A DNA stretch of 64,000 nucleotides, taken from assembly GCA_025961275.1 (NCBI GenBank), contig JAOQNJ010000001.1, positions 1,323,353-1,387,352 of the forward strand, in the 5' to 3' direction. Of the stretch, positions 8,697-17,702 are shown piece after piece; the stretch's first letter is position 1, and every line of letters starts with the position of its first letter. Source of the DNA: Providencia alcalifaciens (GTDB lineage Bacteria; Pseudomonadota; Gammaproteobacteria; Enterobacterales; Enterobacteriaceae). Below the pieces are notes generated by a model. The model made no database searches, was not told where the DNA came from, and worked only from the letters and a program-made list of their open reading frames with translations. The translations under genes were made by a program, and so were the position numbers.

Positions 8697-11600
8697 AATT
8701 TACCTGGGTAGAATTGTCCTACCCTCCCATTTTTGAAACCAACGACATAGTCCTGTCCCTGATATTGTCCAGATATTTGGTATTTACCTACCGCGCCTCG
8801 TTTAATCAAGGTATCTCTATTTTGCTTCATTACATTTTCGACCGCACCAGTTATGTCATTTACTTTCATATCGCGAGGGAAAAATGTTTGTTTAGCTTTT
8901 ATAGATCCATCCCAAAAGTCTGGATGATGTCTTTCTAGAATATGTTTCATTCCAGACTTATCTAATTTAAAAGTTTGGTTTCCAAAATGAAAATCCTTAC
9001 TTTCAAAGTTTTTTAGTTCATTAACGACATCATGAGGCTTTGCTTTTTTAGGTAATACAGGTTCCCCTTTATTCCCTTTACCGCCCGCCAACCCAAACGG
9101 ATCGACCCAGCCCACTGGATTGTGCACATACCCATACGGATTCAACCCACCCAGCAGGCCTATCGGATCGGGTGAGATATACTGACCGCTGTCTTTATCA
9201 TAATATCGAAAGCGGTTATAAAACAAGCCCGTTTCTGCATCTTCGTATTGCCCTGCAAATCGAAAATGGCACGGAATATAATTTGGGTCATCCTCCGCTC
9301 GACCATAGCGTACTTGCCAAATATCGAGCTTACCCCACGTATGGAGTCGCCCGCCCCAGATGGCCATACCCGCTTCGGTAAACATCTCCCGTGGCGTGCC
9401 TTGATGGTCGGCCACCACATAATGCAATGTGCCGTGCTGATACCGCGCCGCCGGCGTTATGGCTCCGGGTTGATACAGCCACTGAATGCTCGCCTCGTAA
9501 GCAATCGTGCCATCTGCATACACCGGCGTCTCTTCCACCATTTGGTCACCCGACCACAGGTAATGCCAGCCGGTAATGCGTTTTTTTGATAGCGGAAAGG
9601 CCGGCTTTTCATTGATGGCCAGCATATCAACGGTTTTCGTTTTACTCAGCCGACGACCAAAAGCATCGTAAACGTAACGCCAACAATCCCCTTCCGGTGT
9701 GAAACAGGCCGTCAGCTGGTTTTGTGTATTCCACTGATAACGCCATTCTTGCGGTCGATAACCGTTTTTATGCACGACTTTCTTTTCCAGTCGTCCATTA
9801 CGGTCGTAATAACAATCTTGATGGCCCTGATGCAAGCCTCGGCGAACAATCCGCCCCGTTTGTTGTTGTTGTGAGAGCAGTAACCAAGGTTGACCGACCT
9901 CGGCGGGTACCGTCGAATACTCAATCAGGTTCAGGTTTGCATCGTACTTAAATCGCTCATATTCACTTTCGTAGTGATTACTGAACTGCGTTTCAATGAT
10001 TTGGTCATTCGCATTGTAGCCATATTGCGTCAGTTGCCAGCGTGAGTCTTCAATCGCCACCACATTCTGCGCGCGATTATAATGAAAAGTCCGTTGCACA
10101 TCCCCATAGATAGGCGGCTGATGAGGATTATCACGTATTGCATTGAGGAAGTTTTCCGTGCCACGCCCCGCACGTTGCTCTGCCAATAATCCCGTGGCGG
10201 TGTAATGGCTAGCGCTCACAAAACCTGTTTGGCTGCGACGTAAATACTCTTGTCCGACCGCGTTGTAACTGAATTGCAGTGGACTGTGTTGATTCACTTG
10301 CAGATGGGTGAGCTCGCCCAACTGCCCAAAGGCATAGCTAAGTTCACGTTCGCCAAATCGCGTGTGCGCGAGGGTCTGATTTTCATCATCCCATTCGTGT
10401 TGGATTTCACGTCCGTTAATCCGTTCACAGCACAGACGACCTTGTGCATCGTATTCAAATTCCACCACCGAATCGGGATTCGTGGCACGAATAAGCTGTA
10501 AGCGTTCATCATACTCATACGTGGTTGTCGACACACATTGGCTATCAATGCCATTATCCAACCACTCACTTTGTTCAATTACCACACCTGAAGGTGCATA
10601 ACGCCAACGCAACTCATGTTGGTCAGGGAAACGCGTGGCAATGCGTCGCCCTAAGCGGTCATAGCGGTATTCCAGTACGCGTCCCGTAAAGTCAGTTTCA
10701 CGGATAATTTGCCCCGCACGGTCACGCTCGTAGGTGTACGTTTCACCGAGGGTGCTGGTAACTTTTTTCAGGCGAGTTAACGAGTCATATTCAAAGTGGA
10801 TGGCGGTGCTATCTGGGCGTACCATCGATACCACTAAATCAAATGGGCCATAGCGATAACGGGTAGTTCGTCCTTCACCATCCGTTACCGCGACAACCCG
10901 ACGTTCGCTATCATATTCAATTTGTTGTTGCGCACCATCAGGCAGCAGTAATTCACTCAGGCTGCCATTAACCCCAGCATGCGCTTGGCTATAACGGTAA
11001 CGCGTCGTGTGATTGAGGGCATCGGTATACGCTTGCAGACGCCCCAACTCATCGAATTGAAATTCAGTGCTGTTGTCGTAAGGATTGGTACTTTTGATAA
11101 GCTGGTGTGCCGCATTGTACTCGTACTGCCATTGTGAGCCGTTGGGCTGGATGGCTTTTAATAACTCACCGTGTTGGCTGTATTCGTAAGTTTGTACTTG
11201 ACCTTGCGGGTTGGTCACTGTCGTTAGGTTAGCGTGTGAGTCGTAATTGAGTTGCCATTCATCACCATAAGGGGAAATATAACGAGTCAGCTGCCCTTGG
11301 TCATTGTATTCGTAGCCCACTTTACGGTTATCAGGAAGATGAATTTGCGCCAATGCCCCATCAGCATGGTAAACATAACGTGTTGTTTCACCGATATCGT
11401 TAGTTTCACTGATTTTTTGGAACTCACGCCATTCAGTACGCGTTTCTCGCCCTAACGGATCGAGTGTTCGCACCACCAATTGGTCTTCATTATAGTAGTA
11501 ACGAAAATGACCGCCTTCGCCATCAATATACGTATTGATGTATAAGGTATCGTCATACAAAAAACGGTCACACCAGTAGCCCGTGTTAGAATGAGTTTGA

Positions 11601-13408
11601 GTAACGCGTCCATATTCATCATAGGTGATGGTTAACGCGGTTTGGTCAGTATCTCGCCATGAGGTCATCCAACCTTCAGATGTATAGGTATGCCATAAGT
11701 GATTTTGCTGGAAAGCATCGCATTCATTCAGATAGCCATAGGCATCATACTGACAAGTCACTAAACGTTGTGTTCGCTGTTGGTGTTCATAGTCAATGTG
11801 CGTCAATTGGCCTTGCTGATAAGACAAACTCAGCAAAAAACCATCGTAACGTATGATATGGCTTAATTGTTGAGCTTCATTGTAATGAAAGCTCAGAGTC
11901 AAGCCCTGTAAGTTAGTGATTTTGGCTAATCGATGATGTTGAGAGGATTGCGTTTCAAAGTGATACACGCGTTGCCGGCGGTTATCTTGTATCCATAAGC
12001 CCGTTTGTCGATGGCCGAGCAACAAATAGTGCGGAGCACGTAAGTTGCGCGCGCGAACCTCATCACTCGGTGTCGTAAAGGAATACCGATTGCCTTCAGG
12101 GTCTTGGAAATCGACCGTTCCCTCATTGAGTTCAAGAAACATCGACCAATTATCCGCCCATTTATCACCAAAGAGACCCCGTGGCGATTGGGTGGAATAA
12201 TAGGTCCGCGTTAACTCAATCGGCAATAAACCGGGAATATTGATGACTGACCAAGCTTGAATAAAATCACCGCTGACTAAATCAACGGGGTCGCCGCCCG
12301 TCTTTCTTTTATCTATATCAGTACCTTGACCATCCTGACCCGTTTGCGTTTTCTTCCCATCCTCATTCACTTTGGTCGAGGGTGTCTCGGGGGTTTTATT
12401 TGGTGGTGTCTCACTCGGTTTAATGGTTCCTCCGGCAGAAGGTGGACTTTCACCCACTTTTCTTGCCGTTTTAGCCGCCGCTTCTGCGGTTTCTTCTGTA
12501 ATTTCTTTGCCCAGCTTACGCCCCACTTTTTTCATCAAGCCAAATGGGGCTGCCATCATAAGGACGGCGCCGCCTTTTTCTGCATCAGAAAAATGCTCAA
12601 AACGCGCTATATTAAAAGCGGAATATCCTAGCTGCCCTTTAACTTCTTGTGCGTGCTCCTGCATAACGGTCTTGAATTTATCACTAAATAACCCGCCGAC
12701 GTCTGCCGAAAGCGTACTTAACGTAATTTCGAGTATTTGTGCGCCAGCGTAAGCTAAATCAAGCACATCCGGGACAAGGTTCCAGGTATCTTTGAGTGCA
12801 CCATTTACCCCCTCAAAAGGCGAGTCAATGGCCGCTGAAACTTCATTACCTATTTGAGTTGCCCATTGAATTAAGTCTTGTTTCTGAGTTTCTGCCCATT
12901 GACGTACATTTTCAGCTTCTTGAGCAGTCAATAAGGAAACCGAATATCCTCTGAGTTTTTTTCTTTCGGCAGAGGTCTCTGCCTCAACAATAGGGTTTGC
13001 ATCTTCGGCTAATTTTCCTCTTGATAAAGAAACATGAGTGATAGAGCCTATCGTATTGCCATTAGCACTGATGGCAGTGTCTTTTTCAATTATTTTTCTG
13101 GAGGTTTTAATAAAGCCGCTGTCTGGTTCACCTTTTTCATTTGGATTTAATTTAGGTAAGTTTAAGGACGTATTGTCTTGACGAAATTGTTCATATTCAT
13201 CAGGCGAATATTTACCCGTTGAAATAATGTTATTATCTTTATCTATAAATTCAATGTATAAAACTTTGTCACCATTAAAGGTGGCGTCAGTCCATAGTTC
13301 ACATTGACTCACCTGCTCTTTAACTTGTTCAAAGGGTGGGTATGATGTTGCTACTGGGCTTTCTGCCACGACTAGCATTTTATCGTTTGATGGATCTTTT
13401 TCTGACAT
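8693..13408 (-). CDS. T6SS-associated Rhs effector with C-terminal EndoU-like RNase toxin
   Basis: About 1571 residues. I place the start at the ATG at 13406-13408, because TAGGAA lies 8 bases before it; an ATG 30 bp further upstream lies inside the previous gene. Layout: N-terminal region of about 380 residues with a low-complexity Pro/Thr/Lys linker near 310-370; a long array of YD repeats (YEYD, GRLTH-like units) that builds the Rhs cocoon; the conserved core end SPDPIGLLGG...DPFGLA; then a variable tip of about 130 residues. The tip contains GMKHILERHHPDFW and ends GRVGQFYP, which fits the bacterial EndoU nuclease pattern (catalytic His in KHIxxRH, terminal YP). Such toxins cleave RNA in the target cell. 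The DUF4150 protein upstream should cap VgrG and carry it. Rhs call is certain; EndoU is probable. Confidence 0.9.
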   Translation of the reverse strand: MSEKDPSNDKMLVVAESPVATSYPPFEQVKEQVSQCELWTDATFNGDKVLYIEFIDKDNNIISTGKYSPDEYEQFRQDNTSLNLPKLNPNEKGEPDSGFIKTSRKIIEKDTAISANGNTIGSITHVSLSRGKLAEDANPIVEAETSAERKKLRGYSVSLLTAQEAENVRQWAETQKQDLIQWATQIGNEVSAAIDSPFEGVNGALKDTWNLVPDVLDLAYAGAQILEITLSTLSADVGGLFSDKFKTVMQEHAQEVKGQLGYSAFNIARFEHFSDAEKGGAVLMMAAPFGLMKKVGRKLGKEITEETAEAAAKTARKVGESPPSAGGTIKPSETPPNKTPETPSTKVNEDGKKTQTGQDGQGTDIDKRKTGGDPVDLVSGDFIQAWSVINIPGLLPIELTRTYYSTQSPRGLFGDKWADNWSMFLELNEGTVDFQDPEGNRYSFTTPSDEVRARNLRAPHYLLLGHRQTGLWIQDNRRQRVYHFETQSSQHHRLAKITNLQGLTLSFHYNEAQQLSHIIRYDGFLLSLSYQQGQLTHIDYEHQQRTQRLVTCQYDAYGYLNECDAFQQNHLWHTYTSEGWMTSWRDTDQTALTITYDEYGRVTQTHSNTGYWCDRFLYDDTLYINTYIDGEGGHFRYYYNEDQLVVRTLDPLGRETRTEWREFQKISETNDIGETTRYVYHADGALAQIHLPDNRKVGYEYNDQGQLTRYISPYGDEWQLNYDSHANLTTVTNPQGQVQTYEYSQHGELLKAIQPNGSQWQYEYNAAHQLIKSTNPYDNSTEFQFDELGRLQAYTDALNHTTRYRYSQAHAGVNGSLSELLLPDGAQQQIEYDSERRVVAVTDGEGRTTRYRYGPFDLVVSMVRPDSTAIHFEYDSLTRLKKVTSTLGETYTYERDRAGQIIRETDFTGRVLEYRYDRLGRRIATRFPDQHELRWRYAPSGVVIEQSEWLDNGIDSQCVSTTTYEYDERLQLIRATNPDSVVEFEYDAQGRLCCERINGREIQHEWDDENQTLAHTRFGERELSYAFGQLGELTHLQVNQHSPLQFSYNAVGQEYLRRSQTGFVSASHYTATGLLAEQRAGRGTENFLNAIRDNPHQPPIYGDVQRTFHYNRAQNVVAIEDSRWQLTQYGYNANDQIIETQFSNHYESEYERFKYDANLNLIEYSTVPAEVGQPWLLLSQQQQTGRIVRRGLHQGHQDCYYDRNGRLEKKVVHKNGYRPQEWRYQWNTQNQLTACFTPEGDCWRYVYDAFGRRLSKTKTVDMLAINEKPAFPLSKKRITGWHYLWSGDQMVEETPVYADGTIAYEASIQWLYQPGAITPAARYQHGTLHYVVADHQGTPREMFTEAGMAIWGGRLHTWGKLDIWQVRYGRAEDDPNYIPCHFRFAGQYEDAETGLFYNRFRYYDKDSGQYISPDPIGLLGGLNPYGYVHNPVGWVDPFGLAGGKGNKGEPVLPKKAKPHDVVNELKNFESKDFHFGNQTFKLDKSGMKHILERHHPDFWDGSIKAKQTFFPRDMKVNDITGAVENVMKQNRDTLIKRGAVGKYQISGQYQGQDYVVGFKNGRVGQFYPGKL

Positions 13409-13419
13409 TGTCGATATTC

Positions 13420-13776
13420 CTATTTCCCATTCATCCAAAATTTATCGTCATGACGCAGGATCGGTTTTTTACCTGCACGCACACTTTTTGAATGCTCCTT
13501 GGGGTAACACTTTCCACCGACAGTCCCGCTTTTGACCCCATTGGCGACACCTGCCGCATCACCTAATGTTGTCGGGATATAGCTTTGATTGAACACCACG
13601 ACCGGATGCCCGTTAGCCTTGACTGAAGGCACGACTGAGGCAGCCTCTTCAAACTTGGCAATCACGGGATATGGGATGGGAGGCGTGGACGACCCCATCG
13701 GTGTTTTACACACATCCGGAGTCAGGCTAATCACCAGCCATTCACCTTGTTGGCGTGCAAGATAATTATCAGCCAT
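13420..13776 (-). CDS. PAAR-like (DUF4150) T6SS spike-tip protein
   Basis: 118 residues with the DUF4150 features: an early KTPMGSSTPPIPYPV segment, a central QSYIPTTLGDAAG, and GTVGGKCYPKEHS near the C-terminus. DUF4150 proteins are PAAR-like caps that sit on the VgrG trimer and link it to Rhs effectors. It overlaps the DUF2169 gene by 8 bp upstream, and its stop lies 11 bp before the Rhs start, so the three are co-translated. Many Rhs effectors carry their PAAR fused at the N-terminus; here it is a separate gene. Confidence 0.85.
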   Translation of the reverse strand: MADNYLARQQGEWLVISLTPDVCKTPMGSSTPPIPYPVIAKFEEAASVVPSVKANGHPVVVFNQSYIPTTLGDAAGVANGVKSGTVGGKCYPKEHSKSVRAGKKPILRHDDKFWMNGK

Positions 13777-14983
13777 GTTGGTATTCCTCCGGTGAATCAG
13801 CGAAGCGGACTAAAGGTGCACTTGCGTCCATTTCAAAACGTGCCTCGCAGACACGGATAGGCAAATCAGCCTCGATAATGAGGCGATAAGTGAGTGAAAG
13901 TTGCAGCTTTTCCGCATCAATGACCACGGTATCTAAATTCAGATGAAGTGGAATAAATTGACCGTCTTGCATGCGTAACAAAACAAACGGTCGGTGACCC
14001 GGTAAAGTCGTTTTAATGTCACCTCGAGGCGATAAATTGGTTAAGGTAAGAGAAAAATCCGAACTTGGATGAGCAATCTGTTGGTCTTTAGGCGCGCAGT
14101 TCCAATACCCAAAATCAAAATCTTTCGGCAAGTAAGGATGGCGTGATGTCAGCCAAGCCTCATCATATGTCCCTGCCAGCAAACGACGTGGTAACCAAGG
14201 ACGTCCAATAACCCCAAAGCCAGCGGGTTGGTCAGGCATCACACCGTTATTTTCTTGCTGTATTTTTATCCATTGTGCTGTTACCGGATTATCCAGTGAT
14301 TCGATTTGGGGTGCCGGAAATGTAGTCACTGCTTTTGATTGCTGATACCACTGAGTCAAAAAGCCTTGCCCGATTGGATTATATTCATTTGTGCTATGTG
14401 CAAGAGGAGCGCTTTCCTTTTCAGGATGTTCGGCGCGAAGAGCTTCAGGAAACAAGGCTTCATCTGGAATGGGATGCGCTAACGTTTCATCATGATAAAT
14501 TTTACATTCCCCACCAAAGGCATAACGATAATCTATTGGCAATTGACGAATAGGTTTAGCCGTTGTGAGTTGCCACTCCTGCTTGTTTTCATCTAATACA
14601 AATTGCCTTGAACCAAAACAACGCAAGGTCTTATTGATCAAAATAGCCTTATTTTTATCGGTCAACCTGAAAGAAGCAGTAATCGATTCCATCGGAATAT
14701 CATCGGGCGCATACGCAATTCCATTTAAAATCACATCACAACAGGGTTTAAACGGGGCTAAATCACTTTCTATCTTGACCGATGACGTATTTGGCGAACT
14801 GATAAACTGATCTTCAAATTCAAATACTAAATCAGTCAGAAATTGAGGGGTATATTCCCCCTCAATTTCTGAAGCAGCCAAGTTGTACCCAATCTTCATG
14901 GCAATAACATGATGCTCAATATCGTCGACATTGAGCATTTTATAATTAAGCACGGAAAAGGGAGTGAGGTTGCGAAATTCCAT
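13769..14983 (-). CDS. DUF2169 T6SS effector adaptor/chaperone
   Basis: 404 residues. The N-terminus EFRNLTPFSVLNYKM and the segment ESDLAPFKPCCDVILNG are typical of DUF2169. DUF2169 proteins act as adaptors that load Rhs or PAAR-like effectors onto a specific VgrG. It starts 10 bp after vgrG and overlaps the DUF4150 gene, which fixes its cargo as the Rhs-EndoU protein. No signal peptide or membrane segment. Two Cys in the APFKPCC element are unusual for the otherwise Cys-poor protein but have no known meaning. Confidence 0.85.
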   Translation of the reverse strand: MEFRNLTPFSVLNYKMLNVDDIEHHVIAMKIGYNLAASEIEGEYTPQFLTDLVFEFEDQFISSPNTSSVKIESDLAPFKPCCDVILNGIAYAPDDIPMESITASFRLTDKNKAILINKTLRCFGSRQFVLDENKQEWQLTTAKPIRQLPIDYRYAFGGECKIYHDETLAHPIPDEALFPEALRAEHPEKESAPLAHSTNEYNPIGQGFLTQWYQQSKAVTTFPAPQIESLDNPVTAQWIKIQQENNGVMPDQPAGFGVIGRPWLPRRLLAGTYDEAWLTSRHPYLPKDFDFGYWNCAPKDQQIAHPSSDFSLTLTNLSPRGDIKTTLPGHRPFVLLRMQDGQFIPLHLNLDTVVIDAEKLQLSLTYRLIIEADLPIRVCEARFEMDASAPLVRFADSPEEYQHG

Positions 14984-14993
14984 TTTTAGCTCC

Positions 14994-17102
14994 CTAGTTT
15001 AAATCCACGTCTTTACCCGTGATTTGCACAGGACCAGTCGCTTCAAAATTGAATTCATGACCATTAATCGTGACATGTCCCGCACTGTCCATCCGCAATA
15101 CACTCTTGCCGCAACGCAGCTCAATCACATCACCGACATCAATAGAGAGCGTATTTTTGACACTGATTTTTTTATGTTGCCCAACTGTTTCGGTATTATC
15201 TTTATCAATATTTTCTGTTCGATTACCTTTAACCCGCATGGCTTGGTCGTTATCTACCACTTCCGTATGGTCGTGCAGCACATGGGTATTTCGGTCATTC
15301 AGTACTTTGGTGTTCATGTCCTTTTGCGCATGAATAAACACCTCTTGCTTGCCGTTTTCATCTTCAAAACGCAGTTCGTTAAACCCTTCACCTTTGTGGG
15401 TTTTGGTACGAAATGTGGTGCGTGTTTTGTCTTCTGGAAACTTAATCGGTGTGGCGTTACGACCGTCATAGGTGCACCCTGTGATAATCGGTCGGTCAAT
15501 ATCTCCGCCAAGGTAGGCCACCTGAACAATCGTATTTATTCTCGGCACGGCAGAAAAACCGTATCCATTGCCGCTCCAACCCATCGCGACTCGTACCCAA
15601 CATGATGCGCCATGGTTGGGTTTGCCATAGCGGTCCCAGTGGAAATGTACTTTGACTGCACCGTATTCATTAACGTAAATCTCTTCACCTTCGGGACCGA
15701 CGACGGTGGCCAATTCATCACCATCTGCGGTAGGTTTATAACGATACGGGGGGCGCCAGTCTTCGTGTCCTGGGAAAAAGGACACAGTATTACTCAATTG
15801 TGTCCCCTCACCGCCACCATTATCTGCCAGCGGTTGTACCCCATGATGACTCACTGTGAGCACTTGCCAGTTGTCATTCATGGGGGCATGTGGGTGATTT
15901 TTTAAGGTGAAAATTTTACCCGGACGCAAAGCAAAACAATTGGTTGTCGCATGACCCACTCGGCTGCCACTGCGTAATTGTTCAAAGCGCACTTTCGTCA
16001 GTGGTTCACCTTCAGCATCGAGCTGAAAACGACCATAACTTTCAAACACACTGTGTTGCCCGCCTTTTTCGAGTTTTTTATTATGAATGAGCGGGTAAGA
16101 AGGACGGACATAGTTGTTATCTTTTTGAATAGTTTCATCCGCACATAAATACTCACCGTATTGCCATGTGGACGCGGTACTATCCGTAATATCCGTATCG
16201 GATTGTGGGTTGTAGGTTAGGTGAATACCCGCCGTCATCCCCATGAATTCATCGCTGTAGAACATTTGGTTATCTTCAAACCAGAAATTAATCCCTTCTT
16301 CAAACGCAAGACGACACCAAAAATCATAGGCAGACTCACGTTTTTGCGTCGTGTAAGGGCGCTCGGGATGAAGATCTTTACGGTAAAATACGCTATCGGA
16401 TTTAACGTGAGCTTCATCCAATAGGGTTTTTAAAATGGTCGGGACCGTTTGGTCTTGAAATATGCGGCTGTCTTGATTAAGCGTCATGATCCACATTTCT
16501 GGTCGGATATCAAAGTGATACCACGTTTTAACGCCATCGGTATTCCCTTGCGTTCCGCCCGCTAAAATACCGTTAACTTTTCGGACGATTTTCCCATCGC
16601 GTTTTACGGTCAATGAGGAAGCTAGTCCTAAGTGATCTTTAAAATTAATAAAAGGCAGTAAACTGACCGCACTAATGCTTAATGTATAAAGTGATGACAA
16701 CCCTTCGGTGAGATTGAATTCTGTGATTTGTAGTGAGCCAGAAGGCAGTAAACCAATTTCACAGGTAAACACCAGTCCACTTGGGTCAGGGTTTAATCCT
16801 AATGCACCAAGTAATGCCGCCTGCGCGGCTTCAGCAATCTCGTTTTGTGACTCTCCCCCCCATGTTGAGCCGCCTTTTATCCCACCGGCAACCCCCCCCC
16901 CTGAAATTAATCTATCCGACACACTATTAAGGCGAGAAGCCGACGTTGAAACCGTGGAGGCAACATTTTGTGCGACTGAAATGGCCTGTTGTGTTTTTGC
17001 TGACGTTTGTGAAATCAGCGCATCTTTGGCCTGATTAATAGCTTCATCTTGAATAGCGGACAGAGGATCAATCGCCGAGTTTTTCGGGTCTTTTGCGAAC
17101 AT
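14994..17102 (-). CDS. vgrG: VgrG spike protein with an N-terminal extension and a G10 tract
   Basis: 702 residues. The gp27-like body begins only near residue 105 (FTCEIGLLPSGSLQITEFNL), followed by the OB-fold region (GAVKVHFHWDRYGK, GASCWVRVAMGWSGNGYG) and the beta-helical needle with HAQKDMNTKVLNDRNTHVL. There is no effector domain after the needle. The first 100 residues are an Ala/Ser/Gln-rich, likely helical extension ending in a Gly-rich linker, absent from typical VgrGs. Codons 68-70 and the next base form a run of ten G (plus-strand C at 16892-16901); loss or gain of one base would stop translation soon after. It follows hcp after a hairpin terminator. The module lacks the sheath and membrane-complex genes, so the main T6SS locus must be elsewhere. 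Confidence 0.93.
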   Translation of the reverse strand: MFAKDPKNSAIDPLSAIQDEAINQAKDALISQTSAKTQQAISVAQNVASTVSTSASRLNSVSDRLISGGGVAGGIKGGSTWGGESQNEIAEAAQAALLGALGLNPDPSGLVFTCEIGLLPSGSLQITEFNLTEGLSSLYTLSISAVSLLPFINFKDHLGLASSLTVKRDGKIVRKVNGILAGGTQGNTDGVKTWYHFDIRPEMWIMTLNQDSRIFQDQTVPTILKTLLDEAHVKSDSVFYRKDLHPERPYTTQKRESAYDFWCRLAFEEGINFWFEDNQMFYSDEFMGMTAGIHLTYNPQSDTDITDSTASTWQYGEYLCADETIQKDNNYVRPSYPLIHNKKLEKGGQHSVFESYGRFQLDAEGEPLTKVRFEQLRSGSRVGHATTNCFALRPGKIFTLKNHPHAPMNDNWQVLTVSHHGVQPLADNGGGEGTQLSNTVSFFPGHEDWRPPYRYKPTADGDELATVVGPEGEEIYVNEYGAVKVHFHWDRYGKPNHGASCWVRVAMGWSGNGYGFSAVPRINTIVQVAYLGGDIDRPIITGCTYDGRNATPIKFPEDKTRTTFRTKTHKGEGFNELRFEDENGKQEVFIHAQKDMNTKVLNDRNTHVLHDHTEVVDNDQAMRVKGNRTENIDKDNTETVGQHKKISVKNTLSIDVGDVIELRCGKSVLRMDSAGHVTINGHEFNFEATGPVQITGKDVDLN
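16892..16901. repeat. homopolymer of ten C (G10 in the vgrG message)
   Basis: The run lies inside codons 68-71 of vgrG, just before the gp27-like domain. A second C7 run lies nearby at 16855-16861. Homopolymers of this length are slippage-prone and are used as on/off contingency switches in other bacteria. Confidence 0.85.
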
Positions 17103-17147
17103 GGTTAGGCTCCGGTTTAACGGGGGAAAGCAATAACATCAGAGAGA

Positions 17148-17176
17148 GAAAAAACAACGAGCCCTAACGGGCTCGT
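17148..17176 (-). terminator. hairpin terminator/attenuator between hcp and vgrG
   Basis: On the minus strand CGAGCCC-GTTA-GGGCTCG (7 bp perfect stem, 4-base loop) is followed by TTGTTTTTT. It lies directly after the hcp stop and would make hcp mRNA much more abundant than the downstream vgrG-Rhs message, matching the need for many Hcp copies per spike. Confidence 0.8.
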
Positions 17177-17183
17177 GATGCGC

Positions 17184-17702
17184 TTACGCTTCGAGCGGTG
17201 CGCGCCAATCATCAGCACCTGACGTACCCGCGACGGTGTGTTCCCAATCCACTTTACGGTAAGACAGAGACACTTCGATCAGCTGCGTGAAATCGGCTTT
17301 CGCTGGATCTTGGCAGTGTGGCATTTGGCAATCGATGTTAACGATCGTCGCATCGGTCAAGGTGGTGGTGAAGAAATGCTCTTGTTTCCCTTCAACTGAC
17401 GTGCGGTACCATTTCAGTTCAACTTTTGGCAGCATTTCGCCAGATGCCAGTGCGTTATACAGCAGTGGAACGGCTTTGTTCAATGCAACGGTGAAACGGA
17501 AAGGTTTATGTGCACGCTGGCCTGCAGGTTGACCTGATTGCGGGTCTGTCGGTACCGTCACGATATGTGAAAACTCTTGCACCAGCATTTGGTCTTCATG
17601 ACCTTGTACATAGATATTCCCAACAGATTCAGCCGTAAATGCACCCGCAGTGATGTTACCTTGGGTTTTGCCTTCAATGGCGATATAGCATGGAGTTGGC
17701 AT
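17184..17702 (-). CDS. hcp: Hcp family T6SS tube protein
   Basis: 172 residues, the normal Hcp length. Starts MPTPCYIAIEGKTQGNITAG and contains QGHEDQMLVQEFSH and HKPFRFTVALNKAVP, all standard Hcp1 signatures. Hcp hexamers stack into the tube propelled through the contractile sheath and also chaperone small effectors. An AGGAAA ribosome-binding site lies 5 bases before the ATG. First gene of the orphan T6SS operon, transcribed towards vgrG. No C-terminal toxin extension. Confidence 0.95.
   Translation of the reverse strand: MPTPCYIAIEGKTQGNITAGAFTAESVGNIYVQGHEDQMLVQEFSHIVTVPTDPQSGQPAGQRAHKPFRFTVALNKAVPLLYNALASGEMLPKVELKWYRTSVEGKQEHFFTTTLTDATIVNIDCQMPHCQDPAKADFTQLIEVSLSYRKVDWEHTVAGTSGADDWRAPLEA

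Noticed and set aside
12326-12752. Two overlapping plus-strand ORFs of 101 and 126 codons
   Set aside because: They are antisense to the Rhs N-terminal region, whose frame is unambiguous.
15024-15605. Plus-strand ORF of 193 codons
   Set aside because: Antisense to vgrG; the needle repeats of vgrG create a long stop-free opposite frame.
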